Notes: generated by a model not told the origin, from the sequence alone. Shown: positions 1-13,440, counted from the stretch's first letter. The stretch is DNA of 64,000 bases from Gymnogyps californianus (GCF_018139145.2 NC_059477.1:31599502-31663501); one strand, 5' to 3'. Made by a program: numbers and translations.

Positions 1-2985
1 CCTGTAACCTCAGTTCTCTTATGTCCCCTGTAATCCCACCCTGGCCTTCCGACATCCCTCTTCCAAATCTCCTGATATCCCCACATCACAAACTCTCTCC
101 CACACACCCAGCCAGGACCCTCACTTTCTCCCCATATACCCTCAGTAGCGGCTAGACGTTTGCCAAGCTGAATGCTGCCCATCCGCCGTGCTGACAGTCC
201 AGCCAGCAGTCAGCCACTGCGGGACTAAGGTGACTGCTTCTCCATGGAGGCATTGATTTGGCTCTCTGTCCTCCACCCATCCATAGTATCTTCATTTGCC
301 AGTGTCAATAATGCTTTTTGTCCCTTTTCATGGGAATACCTGTGCATCGGGAACCCTTGACAGCAGCGTGTCTCCAATTGCTCTGCAAAAGGAGCAAGGG
401 GATACAGATGTTTGCTACACATAACCTAGCCGCAGTTTAAACTCATGACCTTTGGGTTTTACCCCCCACCAAATACAACACTTAATGTCTAGTTCTGAGA
501 TTGCCTTTCCACCCTGAACGCTCATCAAAATTAATAAGGCATGAGGTCTTATATGCTAAAACAGGCATGTGTCCGGTGGGAAAACAGCCGTCCCAGAAGT
601 CTCAAGCCTGGCAGGAAACTCCGGCTTTCCAAGAGCCCGGAGTTATGCAGGATAAGCTAAATGATGCTACTCAGCAACTGTTTCCCAGAGAAATACAGCA
701 AGGGCCATGACAAGGCCAACAAAGACTAAAAATATCCCAGAGTTTAGCCCATGCTTTACATACTGTTTCATTTAATGTGCCATAATTAAGGCTTTTTGTA
801 CACACACAGTGACGTATGAAGTGCAACACCATCACACAACCAGGAACAGCGATGCCTAAGAGACACAAAGACAAGGGGATAGCAGTGCTGTTCAGCGCGG
901 AAGACAGACTGGAGTCTCAGGGATAAGAGCAAATCGAGAGGAATACCTCGGAAGGAAAAGGTCTGCTCAAGGGGTGATGGGAAGCTGGAGTAAAAATGCA
1001 TCTGTCTAGCTGGATCCCAGCAATTTGGTGAACGTAGCTGCCTTCAACATTTAAATTTTTTCCAACTTATGTCTACAAATTGTACTTATGTGAAACTGCA
1101 TCTGTTTAAAGCAAGCTCTAATTTGAGACATTTTTCCCTTTGATAAGATGATGGCATCAAATTCCAAAGCGCTAAAAAACAGACAAAAATCAAGAGCTGA
1201 GATGCTGCAAGATTTGACATTTTTCATGTAGCAGCAAGCCAGTCTGACACTCTCTCATAGATCCCAGCGTGCTGTTACTACGTGAAGCCCTAATGCCACT
1301 GATAATAGTTAAAGGATGGCAGTTATGTTTCAGGAGCCAAAAATAAAAAAAAACCTTGAAGTGCCTTTAAACAAACGTTATTGAAAGTTCTCCTTTTGGT
1401 CCTTGAATTCCCATCGGGTAGACACCATACCCTTCATGTAACCCCTGGCTGCTGATTAATGAAACTTGGCAAAGGGTAGCAAAGCCATGCCAAAGGCAGC
1501 ACAAAATCCCAAGTTTCAACAAATCCCAGAGGTGAAAATGCACAGACAACAACAGCACCCCCCAATCGTTTCCTGACTTCATTTAGCCACAAGTTTGAGA
1601 TAAGAGTGCTCAAATAGGCTATGCTTTTCCCTCTGTGTCCCTGACAATGGCTCCACATTCAAAGCAATCACAGCCATCTCCTGTGTACAATTACTGGTCT
1701 TTTACAGTTTCACCTTGTCTAACTTCCCACTACGGACCACAGCTCTAGTCAGACACTACGTGCGTTTGCAGTAACTTTTCATGTAGTTGCCTGGATCTCT
1801 GGCTCCTGTAGGAAACCTGCTGTCTGCAAAGTTAACAGGCATGAAAACATTGGATACAATTTTCACGTAAGCTGAAGCTGAGCTTTTTGGATCATTAGTG
1901 TTCATAGCACCTAATCATGCTACTGCTAGAATAACTAACCCTTTATGTTCTGCAGATACTGGCCTGAGCTGCAAAAGCCGAACATCCAGACTTGCTGGGT
2001 GTTCGTGTTCTACATCACATTTCAGTTTTTGTGCTTTGTTTCATTTATGATTAAAAAGTAATAATCCACATGCCATGTGATCAGAGAATCTATGCTATGG
2101 ATGGCTCCCAAACCAAAGCAGCGTCCCTCCCAGGGTCCAGACACCCCTCTGCAGCAAGGTTCAAAAGACAATATACAGCAAGCAGCAGCATCCCGGCTTC
2201 TTGCCTACAAACCAGCAGCTCGGGACCACTGGCGCACAGATAGGTCAAAGCAACACACTGCAGCAACGATCAGAAATATCCAAGGTGACCTTAAACAAGC
2301 TAGCCCAGGTCCCAGGTCTCTCCCAGAACAAGGAGGAATGCTTGTTCAGCAACGGCACTGCAGTGCTCGAGATACCTCCAACATACCCTACGCAGCAGAG
2401 GAGAGGCAAGCCAGTGTTGGGGAGGGAGCGTAACATGCTGCCTGCAGCCAAGGGCAGAGCTAGTTCTGGTTTGCCGCTGCACTGTGGCGGTGTTACCAGA
2501 GAGGCAAAGGCCAGGAAAACCCATCCAGATGGGTTTGCACACACCCTGACAAGTGAGTCCTAAAAATGACCCATACGGATTTCCCACCCTGTGCAAAGCC
2601 ACTATGCTTCATACCATCAACACTGGGGGGCGAGGGCAAATGGCTTGCTGACTACATTAGAGCAATTAACTTTTATGCTGTTTGGCTGTTTGCAAACAGA
2701 AAGCCTTTCAAGCAGGAATCTTGTATGCAAGTAATTGATATTTTCAGTCAGCTAAAAGGGACATTTCACAAAATGTATCCTATGTGTCATGTATCATAAT
2801 ATGTACCATGTATCATAATAAATCCATGCTTCTCCCACAGCTATGCCTCAGTCCTACTGCTCTTCCTGCATCCAAGTTTGTTAGCTGTCCATGCCTGGTG
2901 GCAATTTCCATTGCATGTGGTAGAGGGTAGGTGGTGTGCATGCACTGGGGGAGCAGAAGACCTGCCGAAGACATTCCAAGAACAT
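1..2985. other. Unique non-coding sequence, no gene seen
   Basis: Positions 1-180 are C- and T-rich on the plus strand. About 1,040-1,400 is AT-rich and repeat-free. Overlapping chance ORFs around 2,080-2,600 on both strands have no familiar protein character. A small direct duplication is at 2,788-2,820. Confidence 0.6.
2788..2820. repeat. Short direct duplication, 19-base period
   Basis: CATGTATCATAATA occurs at 2,788-2,801 and again at 2,807-2,820. It is a small AT-rich microsatellite-like duplication without apparent function. Confidence 0.8.
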
Positions 2986-2989
2986 GCCT

Positions 2990-3160
2990 GGAGGCATCAG
3001 TGCTAGAATCCCAATCCCAGTTCTGCTTTTGATTTCCTCCTGTGACCCTGGTTAAGTGTCTATGTGCCAGCTTTCCTATCTGTGCAAGGCCCCAGTCCCT
3101 GGGGCTCTTGCGAAGATTAGCTTCTGTAAGGCTCTTAGGAGAAGAAAAATAAAGTATTAT
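2990..3160 (+). mobile_element. MIR-like core-SINE relic
   Basis: CCCAATCCCAGTTCTGCTTT, TGTGACCCTGGTTAAGTG at 3,041-3,058, CAGCTTTCCTATCTGTG, and GCGAAGATTAGCTTCTGTAA with GCTCTTAGG follow MIR in order: A/B box side, conserved core ('tgtgaccttgggcaagtc'), 'cctcatctgtaaaa', and the tail 'gaggattaa...gcgctta'. The copy is old and strongly diverged, but the order of blocks is convincing. Confidence 0.65.
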
Positions 3161-3164
3161 TTCC

Positions 3165-4210
3165 CTTGGGGTTGCACAGCTGTCCGTGTGGAAGAGTCCT
3201 GGGCTTCTTAACAGAAATGCAACCAATGGCTTCTGCAGCACTGCAACCGTGTTCTACAGAAGGCACACGAAAAATGTATTTAAAAAGAAAAAGAAGAATG
3301 AAAGGCTTCTGGGAATATTTTTTAGCCAGCACCTAGAACTCTGCTGCTGGGAGCTTGTGCTCTGTGTAGCTTTACAGGATGATTTAGAAAGACTCCAAAC
3401 TCCATTTTCCTGTATAAAAGAGTGAGACTGGGAAAGCAAAAAACCAAGACGACAAAATGCAGAAAGAAAATATCAGACAGGGACTATAAATGAAACGTAA
3501 AGCATTAAGTGTCTAGGGAGGACAGGGCAAGAGGGGAAATAATATTCCAGGTATGAAAACCAGAGAAAGCCAGGGGATAAGAAATCCTTATATATCAGTG
3601 AGCGAGCAGTAGCTCCTCTGGGATGAGGTCTGAAAGAATTAATTCAACAGTGAAGTGCAGAAAAGGTAATGAAGAAAGGACTAGTGTGGCATTTACAGAC
3701 TGCTCAGAAAAGTCATGGCAGAAGTGCTAATGAAGTGTACATTGTTAATTACTGCTGAACTAGCCCCCCACCATGCCAAGGTGCAGGATCACAAAGCCTG
3801 AGCGGATGGGTTTGTTGACCATCCCATCACAATCCATGGGTGGAGAGCAGAAAATTCAGGGGGCTTATAGAGCAGGTGGTGCAAAAGGCTCTCGGGCTGG
3901 GTGATGGGGAGAGAAAGAAGGATGTGTAAGCTGCTCAGAGGAGGCGATGAGACACCAAGCCTCTTCTCCCCGTGGAGCTACACACTGTCCTTGCCACGAT
4001 AGCTCCATGTGCTACCAATGCACCAGGCTAAAAAGTAACAGTGCAGATTCAGGTGTCACGTCCAGCATCAGTGACACAGACCCACAGTTTCTTGGTTGTC
4101 TCATGTTCAGCATATGGGCATAGCAGTACCCCACAGACTGAGCTCCAAGTGGCCAGACATCGGGAAACACTGATCATTCAGACGGTAGGATAACAACATA
4201 TGGCACTGAT
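3165..4210. other. Unique non-coding sequence, nothing recognised
   Basis: Purine-biased on the plus strand between about 3,430 and 3,720. No repeat family, ORF of note or RNA gene is recognised between the two flanking MIR relics. Confidence 0.55.
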
Positions 4211-4214
4211 GGAA

Positions 4215-4450
4215 TACCTGCGATTACCAAAGCACTTTGTAAGTATGAACGCAACCTCTCTCTGTCACTAGGAGACAAATTAATATTTGTCCTCATTATA
4301 CGGGAAGGAACTGAGAAACAGAAAGGTTACGTGATTTGTTCTACACAGCAAAAGTGAACAGCAGAGCAAGGAAGATGATGACTGACAAACAGTTAGCCGC
4401 TGATTTTCCTCCACACTCCCTGTTTTTCCTCCGCTATTCGTTTTGCCAGA
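4215..4450 (-). mobile_element. MIR-like core-SINE relic, minus strand
   Basis: AAGCACTTTGTAAGTATGAA, CCTCATTATACGGGAAGGAA, ACTGAGAAACAGAAAGGTTA at 4,310-4,329 and GTGATTTGTTCTACACAGCA match the reverse complement of MIR ('aaagcgctttacaagtatt...cctcattttacagatgaggaaactgaggcacagagaggttaagtgacttgcccaaggtcacacagc'). Confidence 0.7.
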
Positions 4451-4454
4451 TTGC

Positions 4455-7400
4455 AATGCACTCGTACTGGCAGCTATGGGGAGAAAGTACAACACACAAA
4501 GTTAGGACTGGGCATTCATATTGGTAACAAGTCTATCCAGCATTGTGACAGCAAACTGTAGCTGTTGAGAGGCAAAAGCTTTTGACATAATACTACACAT
4601 TTCAGAGCCAATCTCTGGATATTAGGAGCTAGGACAAGACATTCACAAAGGACAGCTTATTGCACATGCAGACCCCACACAGCAGCAGGTTTCGGCCAGT
4701 GTCAGGCCCAGCAGATACACAGCCCAGGTAGGAATCCCAGTTGAGGCTGCTTTTCCCAAAATTCCCACCAAAATCAGAAAACAGACAGAAGTGCAGAGTG
4801 GACTTGTTACTAGCTGATACATATGAACACGCAACTTGATACAATTCAGTTGCTGGCTGACATATCCTGCTTAGGGGCTATTTTCAAACCAGCAAGAAAA
4901 AGAGAATAAAAATATTTCCTCCGTGGATCTCAACTTCTCTCCCTTCCTGTAATACTTTCATTGTGCTTGCCAGATTGGAAACTGCTTCTGGCCAAAATGT
5001 CCCTGCCAGGAACAGAACAGAAAATGAGCTGTCTGCTAATAGATATCACCTAATAACAGGGAAAGGAGTTATTTCACTTACAGTCCATGCTGATATCTCT
5101 GAAGGACCTGGAGAGCAATGCATTCAGAAGGTGAATTCACAAACCCTAAGTACTGGTTTGAACTTCTGACATCTCCTTCACTGCTGAGCATTAGCCTCAC
5201 TGCTGGCTAACACTGGGTGCCCCATTCACCTTGGCCTTGCACCCTGTGAATTCACTAAGCCTGTGGTGCCCACCAGCAGCTTTTTAGCTGCACACTCGTA
5301 ACTAGTTCAAAGGCAGCCCCCACGCTGAGCTGGTTACATTGCCAGCAGTGCAGCAGGTATAGGTGTAAGTCACTGCTGTAGGGGAAGTGAGCTGACGAAG
5401 GTTATTAACTTCTCACCCTGGAACCCCATTGCATGCCCAGTCCAGACTCATCTCGCAGCAGAACAGTCGCTCCTTTGCAGAGCTTGTCTCTTCTCCCATC
5501 TCTGAATTAGGCTCGGTTCCCCCTCCAGCTCCCCAAGGGATGCTGTATGTATTTCATGGCCTTCAGCCACATGGAGAGTTTAGACTGCCCAGAACTTGTA
5601 GGGTCAGGAATCTTGGCCATCTCTACGTTCAGCTAATGAAAAGGAAAGGAGCAATGCTAGATCTGGAGACAGCTGCGCTGCTGTGGAAGGGAACTGCACA
5701 GAAGCGCAGCTGCTCCTTCCCCACGTGACAGCGGCAGCAGGCAGGGACCTGCAGCCCTCTTAGGCTGCCCACAAATCCCTGCCCATTTTGATCTGCTCAC
5801 ACCTCATATCCTTTTTGCATTGGTATTACTAACTGCAGAAAGCAAGCAGCAAAAGAGGATCCCCCCCCAAGAGATAATAAAGCTTTTCAATGAAAAAAAG
5901 CTGCAAAAATGTCAGGGTGCATATTAGGGGACAAGGAAGCACACACGGGTGGCTACTATTTTAAAAGTCAGCATTTGCAAACTCAACGCCACTGAACTTA
6001 TTTTGTTGCTGTCTCTCTTCTTCCCCTCCGCACACGCACGTGCTGGGAGAGCCTGACAACCTATAAAAACAGTTCAATTCCCAAGAAACAGCAGTTTTGT
6101 AATCATTTGTGCAAGTCAGGTAGCGGCTTACAGTGCTGGACCAGACGAACTCCCAGAGCACCTGAGAAGCAAAAACGATTCAACCCTCATGTCTAGAGTG
6201 AGCTCCAGAAAATTCACACAAATTTCCCCTGCTGAAAACCAGCCCCCATCGCCAGGCTCCTGCAGGGCAGCTGCTCCAGCCTCCAGCCCTCCCCACGGTC
6301 ACCCACAAAAGGGGTGGAAACTTCAGGGAAATACCAGTAGGCCAGCTCAGAGTGTGGAGGCAGCCCTGTGAAAATCGGTGGGGAAGGAGCTCTGCAGCTG
6401 CCAGTGGGGTTTTGCTAGCCATGGTTCCCAGGGCATGGGGAGAGGCTGTGGAAAGCACAAGCCCGAGGGCTGGATGGGGAGAAAAGGAAAGTTCCCTGAT
6501 GGTTAATGTGTCTCCAAGCAGGGCAAAATCCACCTCCCTCCACAGGGTAAAGGTGAAACGTGGCTCCACGCAGCTCCACGCAACCCTGCACGGCGGTGAG
6601 AACGCTGCCTCAGCACAGACACTTCTACCTCTCCTCTGAATATATGAAAACTCTTGCACCTTATCAGCTCTCCTCTGCTGGAAACCTCCCACAATCCCAT
6701 GCTGGGGGCTTAGGAAGAGGTCAGGGAGGGAGAGTTTTACACGCTGAATCATTCCCAGACAAATCGTTTCCTTATTATACATGGCAGCCTCCCACGGACA
6801 GACTGCCAGAGGGCTCTCTGAAATTGTATTAGGTGCCTTTCCCTCGCTCCTCTTTATCCCCCTGTCATCCTGCTCTCACTTGAAACGTTATAGCTTACAG
6901 TCCCACTGGAGAGGGTCCGGGGGGTCACGAGCACTCAAACAGTCCAAGGGGCCCAAGGAAGGGAGCAGCACGAGGGCCCAGTGTAAATCGTTCCAGGCTC
7001 AGCAACTCTTGCCCCATTCTCCGCATGGGGCGGCCACACTCCCAGCTCGCGCTCCCAGCCCTTCGCAGGACTTGCAGCCAGATGTCAGGATCCGGCAAGC
7101 CCGGCAGCAGAGCTGCTCTCCGGGCCCACGAGGCCATTGCTCTGGCATGCTGCCGACCGTGCCTGCAGGTTAGGTGTGCGCACTCCTACCACGTCTACCC
7201 GCGCCCTGGGCTCGCTGGATGCAAACCAGGAGCCACAGAACTGTTTTTGCAGAGAGCATCAAAGAGGAGTTAGTTAATAAGCCCCGAGGAGGCGCTTAGC
7301 TCCGTGCCATGCCAAGGCTCCAGTTACAGCCTCTGGGCTGGAGCTGACTTGCACCCAGCCAGCCAGGAGCGTGGAGGGATGGGGGTAATTCTCCCTACCA

Positions 7401-9025
7401 AACCACTCCAGCTCGTGTGGGGGATGACTTGTGCTGGGAGGTGCCGGGCTTCGTGCTGGAAGGGCTGTGTGCCTGTGCCTCCCGCTCTGCGGCTGCTGGC
7501 TGCCTGCGAGGGGAGGGCGGGCGATGAAGGAGCACGAGCTGCAGCTGCAAGCTCCTCCATGAGACCTGGGGAGATTAACAAGACACTGAAACTTCACACG
7601 GGCGGTTTCTGATGTCAGCAGAGCGCCTTGATGGCATTACAGCAGCATTATTGTGCGCAGCTGGGGGTAAATTGTTCCTTATGTAATTTTTATTTAACAT
7701 AGTAACTTCCCTTGTAAATCATGCTGCTCTGGCCCCAGTTGCTGCAGGGACGTTGCCGATTGAGGCTGTGACAGAAGTAATGCCAGATCTGAATCAAACA
7801 CACAAACCCTTCCGAGGTTCCTCAAAATGCGCTCAAGGGCTTTTCAGCAGGGTTGGGTCCGATGGCTCGCAGCACGTGCTTGGGCCACTTCTGGTTTATT
7901 ACTCAGATGTAGTGATTCCCCTGCAGAAGAAGGGCCGGGGCTGTCACACAGCAGTACAAGGTTTCCATTTATTCCTGCAGAACTGAATAGCGGTTCTCAT
8001 GGTGCCTCTCCACTCAAATGCCTCAGAGCCACAGGAATCATTAGGGTGTCAGGGAAAACAGAAATCTTCTCTACACATTCACAATTTCCTAAAAATTGTA
8101 TCATCAAACCTGGCCACTGGCCATCTCTCTGTGTTGTCGTTTTGTTTTCTCCTACCCTCTGTGCTCTGCTTTATCTTGCTGGGGAGCAGCCACCCTGCAG
8201 AGCTTTCTTCTGCTTCAGAAGTGTTCAGCAGCAAATTACTGACAGCCCCACGATGTCGTAACAGGTACAACAACATGTAAGGGTGACCTAGCATCACTGG
8301 ACCATTTAAAATTCAGCCAGAGCACGACATAGGGATTTGTGACAAACTATTTCAGGTTCCAGCTTGGGGGTGACTTGTCACCTTAAGAACCCACAGCCTC
8401 TTGGTGTCGTGTCCAGCATGAGGTTGAACTCAAATGGTGACTGTCCTACAGAGTTACAAATCCCATCTTAGCCTCTAGGTTCCTCTGAACCTTACTAGAG
8501 GTGCTGTGAACCTCAAGTAAGTAAAGCAAGTCCCAGGTCTGGGAAATGAAACAAGAACTGCAAGTGGAATTTTATTGCTTTGAAATCACTCTGGTATCTG
8601 GACCCACAGGAATTTGCACAGTACACACATAGTTTCTCCTATCAGCAGAGCACCTCGTTATCCCTCGTGGCTGACACGGCCCTGCAACGTCACCGTGCAG
8701 AGTCCTCATCTCCAGCACACATCAGCACAGAAACATTTAGCACAGCTGTGAGAGCTCTCCCAGGAGACATGAGTGCCCCACTCCTGCAGGTGCCCACGAG
8801 ACACAGCCCTGCTCCCAAACCTGGCAAGCACCAGCCTTCCACCCTCCACTTTCATTTGCCCCAGGCCTGAATCAGCTCAGGGTGGCCTGGGTTATTGTCC
8901 TATTTTTCCTGCAGCCCATGGAGTCCCACTGTCCAGTTACCGTATTACACAAAAGAAAAGGAGACCACAATTGCCCTGAACAGCACATACACTAGACAAG
9001 AAAGGAAAAGGCTGGAAGAGGATTA
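4455..9025. other. Non-coding stretch with a GC-richer block at about 6.2-7.6 kb
   Basis: The block 6,180-7,610 is visibly richer in G+C and holds scattered CpG (for example 7,020-7,210), without reaching the density of the main island. Chance ORFs are longest here (up to 200 codons, minus strand, 6,180-6,782) but resemble nothing known. The rest is unremarkable unique sequence, with AT-rich TATGTAATTTTTATTTAACA at about 7,680. Confidence 0.5.
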
Positions 9026-9029
9026 TCCT

Positions 9030-9175
9030 ACAACTGCAGTACTGAAAGGACATGGAGATAATCGACTTGCTCAGGGTTACACAAGCAGTCTGTGGCAGAG
9101 GCAAGAATTAAACCAAAATCCTCCAAGTCCCATGCTAGTGCCTTTACTACAGGCCTTTCCTCTCTGCCTGTGAAG
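9030..9175 (-). mobile_element. MIR-like core-SINE relic, minus strand
   Basis: GACTTGCTCAGGGTTACACA at 9,064-9,083, GTGGCAGAGGCAAGAATTAA and CCAAGTCCCATGCTAGTGCC correspond to the reverse complement of MIR ('gacttgcccaaggtcacaca...gtggcagagccgggattcgaaccc...cccagtgctctttccac'). The core half is the best preserved. Confidence 0.7.
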
Positions 9176-9699
9176 AAGCGTCTTTGCCTTTCAAGGGCAA
9201 AGCAGGGAAAATGGCAATGCTGCTTTGTTTCCTTCCTGCAGCACAAGCAGAAAATGAGAGTTACAGCATAGCCAGGTGAGACTGAAGACAGAGCACTTGG
9301 AGCAGCAGTGTCAAGTGGGTAATCTTTTTTGGCAATTAATGAAGAAGGGCTACAGCCAGAGACCTCCTTTCCCCCAGTTGTGAGCTGCTTCCACCTCCTG
9401 AACTGTTTGGACCACTTCCCCACTCCCTCCCTGCAGCATATCTGGTGGAGTTACGGAGAGGTGGACACTTGGGCTAGCAGAGCTGATTTACCTTCACTTG
9501 CTTTGCTTCTCACCAATGCCTGTATCAGCACAGAACATCTGCTTCATGTTTTATAGCAGCTTTAATTGGGAGCAATGCTGAATGCTCAGTAACTGGCTCT
9601 TTCTTTGGGTACCACAGTCAGGCTCCAACACTATTTTTTATTCCTAATTGGACCACTCTGCCAGGGCAAATCTGACAGCACAACCAAAGCAAGTAACTA

Positions 9700-9800
9700 C
9701 TGAGACTCTGCATGTGTTTTGAGAGTCCCCATGCAATCCTTACCTCTCAGTTTCCTCCTTGAGCAGTGGGACAAAAAGAAGATGCATTTGACCTTCCTAA
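9700..9800 (+). mobile_element. Possible MIR fragment
   Basis: TTACCTCTCAGTTTCCTCCT at 9,740-9,759 followed by TGAGCAGTGGGACAA resembles the MIR block 'taacctctctgagcctcagtttcctcatctgtaaaatggg'. The match covers only about 40 bases, so this is a weak call. Confidence 0.35.
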
Positions 9801-9804
9801 ATTG

Positions 9805-12800
9805 GGAGGCTATGGTAATTTGTGACTACATCTCTCCTCCAGCAGAATGGACCAATCTTATTCTTAAAATCAGACCTGAAATATCAAATCAAGAAAATCA
9901 AGTCATAAATCAGAGCAGAGACTGACCTATGCATCCCTGAGTAACTTTTGTCAGGGCCAGATATTTCAGATGACGACCACTCTCTCTGCTGACAGAATTA
10001 AGCTGCCACATCTCGATGTTTCTCAGATGTAAACCCCACATTAGAACCACATGAACAAGCCTACTCTAATAGTCTGGAAATGAAACAAAGCTTCTCTGAT
10101 TTCTGTTTTGATTTCCATCCTGAAACATAGATAAAGGTTACTGAAAGACCAGTGCAGGCTTGGCACAGGGTGATGAAAATGTCCATTTTCAGAATCCTGA
10201 AAGTCCTGATAATAAAAATAAATAAGCCAATTTCTCTGTGAAGTGGTAAAGAACAATACTTGACTAAAGAAACAAAGAATTTGGCATCCTGCGTTCTCCG
10301 CCCAGCCTCAGACTGTCTTCCTACAGAAAACAGACTGTTTCCAAACAAAACCACTTTCCAAGCCTGCCACAACAGCTCTGCTTCGTGCTTTAAAAAATTT
10401 CTGCATGAGTCCAAGCCTCCTTATGCACTTCAGTGGAAATCCTATACTGCTCATCATATAGACTGAACTTGAAACCAAGCAAGTATTCAAACTTTGTTTT
10501 GAGATACCAGCTTCATACAATACCAGGGCTCCAGGCAACAGCCCCTCCAAGCGTAAGCCAGCCAGATCTAAAACTGGTTATCCCCCTTCATACAAGCCCA
10601 AGCACAGCAGAAACAATGAGCTGTGATTTAAAAACAGGGAAACAATCATGGCAGTGGAAATCTGAAATGCCATCAGTCATCAGTACAGTTTTTCGTATGT
10701 CACTATGTTATTAAATCGCAGTTTGGTGTACAGGAGATGGGTTGAGGACTGAGTCTAATTCCAGTCCTAACATTCTCTCTTTGGACTGAATTCAGTCTTC
10801 ATTTAAGGAGCTGCAGTTTTAATGATTTACAGCCAAGTATGCCAAGTCTCTATTTGGCTTTTTATGTGGCTTGAGGCATATGTTAAATAGGATCATAATA
10901 TTTACTTACCTCACCAAAGTGGTGGGAGACTTAATGCACCAACTTGCATTTTAATGCGATACAAAAGATATTGTCTGAAGTAGTTTCAGGCACTATCTTG
11001 AACCCTCCTATTCAGTTTTTAAGGCTCTAAAAATCACATCTTTTTGTGATGTTCTTTCTATTTTGTTCTGCGCAAAAAGGTAATAAACAAAAGGTAAAAG
11101 CATTAGAATCCAAACAGCCCCAATTTCCAATACTGCAAATTCACAGCAGAAGCAGGCTGGAGGGAACGTAGCTAATTTCTTTTTCTTGTTCTTTCGTGAT
11201 TCGAGCCAGTTAATAAAGAAAAAAGAAATCAAAACTTCATCAATCACAGCTTTGACCAGAAAAAGAAGAGAAAAAGAAATCCATGAAATTTTCCTTTCCT
11301 TGCTCTATGAGCAACATTTATTACAACATTCAGGTGGGTTTTGTAACATAGTAAGTTAAAAATCAAAATCAAAACTGTGATTTCTTGGTTGATGACGATT
11401 CTTCAATTAGTTTGTGTTTGCAAAGAGCTTTGAAGATGTAAATGATTACTGTAAGTGTTAAAACATTATTTACTGACTTTGCTGGGAGAGAACTTCAGCA
11501 CAGATGATCCACCGGGGAGGAACAAAACAAACTGGCTGGCAGTTCTGAAAAACCATAACCCAAGAAGTGCCCACGATGTGCTCTGATCCTGCACACAGGT
11601 GGATCTTCTACAGAGACTATGTTACTTCAAGCAGTAAACTTAACGCACATTCACAGTAAGCAGGCTTAACTCTTATACAGCCATTTTCATCCTCATACTT
11701 ATAAGCAATATTTACCCAGAGCTCTGCATTACTAGATCTGTTTTCGATGATGGGAGATAGACGGGAAACACACAGAAAGCACACAGTCATTCAGGCAAAA
11801 GAGTTAAGGCTATAACTGGATGACCTAAGTCCCCTAAGTCCCAGCTCAACACTGTGCGCATGTAGCTGTGCTGCCTCCCCTGGGTCACACCAGGGAGTTC
11901 AAATATGCAGGAAGGCTTGGCAGAATCACTGAGCATCTGAGCTCCATTACTCAATGGGACTGAGCCCTACAGGAAAAACAGGCAACTGTCTTCTGCTCAA
12001 CAAGGAGACAAGACTGGGAGGACCATGCCCCATCAGCCACTTTGACTTGGATGGGGAAAAGTGTCTCATGCTGCCTGAACCAATCCCTCCCTGAGTGTTC
12101 ATGAATCCTTTCACCCACCTCCACTCACCACCTGCCCCAAAGCTCTTTGCCTATTCTTTCATTTTCCAGTAAAACATTAACATAGGAGCACTCAGACCAT
12201 TAGTCAATCAAATAGGAACCATTCACTCCTCTCCATGCCTTCCCATCTACAAACTTTCCCTCAGTGCTCAATCAACACCCCAAACACTTCTCCCTTTCTT
12301 CAGGAAACACCTGAGTAAACAGGTGTGTCTAACACACTGCTCTCAAGTTCAGCAAATCCCCTGGGAAGCAGCTCATGGCTAAGCGGACCTGTCTAATAGT
12401 TGGTCCCTTTTTCCATCCTTGGGTGAAAACAGGATTCATGGCAGACCCTACAGGCAGCGTGGTCTTGTGGCTCGGACAAAAGGCTGTGTAGATCAGAAGC
12501 GCTGTTTTCATTTTCAGATCTGGTTTGTTGACCTGGGATGCATTCGCACAGGTCTGTCAGCCTTCACCTCCCAAAGCGCATTCATCATTTAAACAGTAAG
12601 CTCATGGGAGAGACGCCACTGCTGTCTAAATGAGGGAGGAGAGGCTGTGACTACATCAGGTGATTTAGGAGCACAGTGTTAAGTGCAGGAAGGCCAGGAG
12701 AGCTGCTAACACCTTTTTAGCTTTCTCGCATCCTGGAAAATCTACAACTGTCTGAAGTCATCTCCCAGGACATGTTTGTAGCCTGCCTATTATAACAGGT

Positions 12801-13015
12801 CCCTGGTCTCTGCTGGAGCTTCCTCGGTATTGCCAAAAGAATCATAAACGCTGGAAAGGCTGAGAGCTGCCTCCTGAGACCAAATAATTTCCATCTGTGA
12901 TTCAACAGAGTATTTGAACCCAAGGCTACTGAAATGAATGGCTGGTATCAGCCATCCGCTGCACGACCTGCATCGCTCTCCCACACTGCTTTGACCTCAA
13001 CTGAAACCATTTGCA
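9805..13015. other. Unique non-coding sequence
   Basis: No gene is seen. The part from 10,830 to 11,480 is AT-rich and repeat-free, with CTTAATGCACCAACTTGCAT and homopolymeric A/T stretches. A possible palindromic-repeat arm lies at 11,925-11,985. Confidence 0.55.
11925..11985. repeat. Possible palindromic repeat fragment
   Basis: ATCACTGAGCATCTGAGCTC followed by CATTACTCAATGGGACTGAG and CCCTACAGG resembles 'gtgctgagcacctgagctcccattgacttcaatgggactgagccctaca'. Only one arm and the core are left. Confidence 0.4.
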
Positions 13016-13019
13016 GTTT

Positions 13020-13440
13020 TACTCCTTCCGCAGTGGCATGAATTAATGATTGATCATGGACCTTCACCATGAATCTCCAGGCTTCTGTCAGCCAGTGTCA
13101 CAAACTTAACATTATCTAATTGTAAGTTTTCCCATTTAATTGCAATATACACCTGCTCAATGTCCCTCTGTGTGTGGAAAAGCATCATACTTCATTTAAA
13201 AAGCCCTCATTTAAATTCAACAGCTAGCTGCACAGATTTAACCATTAAACTGATTTATGTTGCATAAAAGATCAAACCAGATCGCACCTTGTGGCCAAAT
13301 AACCATAAAAGGTTTCTGTAAAGATCATTAATTCACCTCCCTGGGCAGTTAGTTTAGCAGTAAATATGACTTAGATGACTTTATCCAGTTAACCTTAATC
13401 AATTTGTTATTATGATTAGTCACCCTAAATAATACAAATG
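13020..13440. promoter_or_regulatory. Candidate conserved non-coding element rich in homeodomain-type motifs
   Basis: This is a repeat-free AT-rich block with many ATTA/TAAT cores. It holds a TGATTGAT PBX/HOX-type site at 13,047-13,054 overlapping TGATCA, plus TAATCAATTTG and ATGATTAGTCACCC near 13,395-13,425. Such blocks in gene deserts next to CpG-island genes are often developmental enhancers. That is inference from composition only. No conservation data are available here, and AT-rich DNA yields ATTA cores by chance. Confidence 0.3.

Noticed and set aside
6180..6782. 200-codon minus-strand ORF
   Set aside because: It lies in the GC-richer block where stop codons are rarer. There is no domain, no splice context of note and no recognised similarity.
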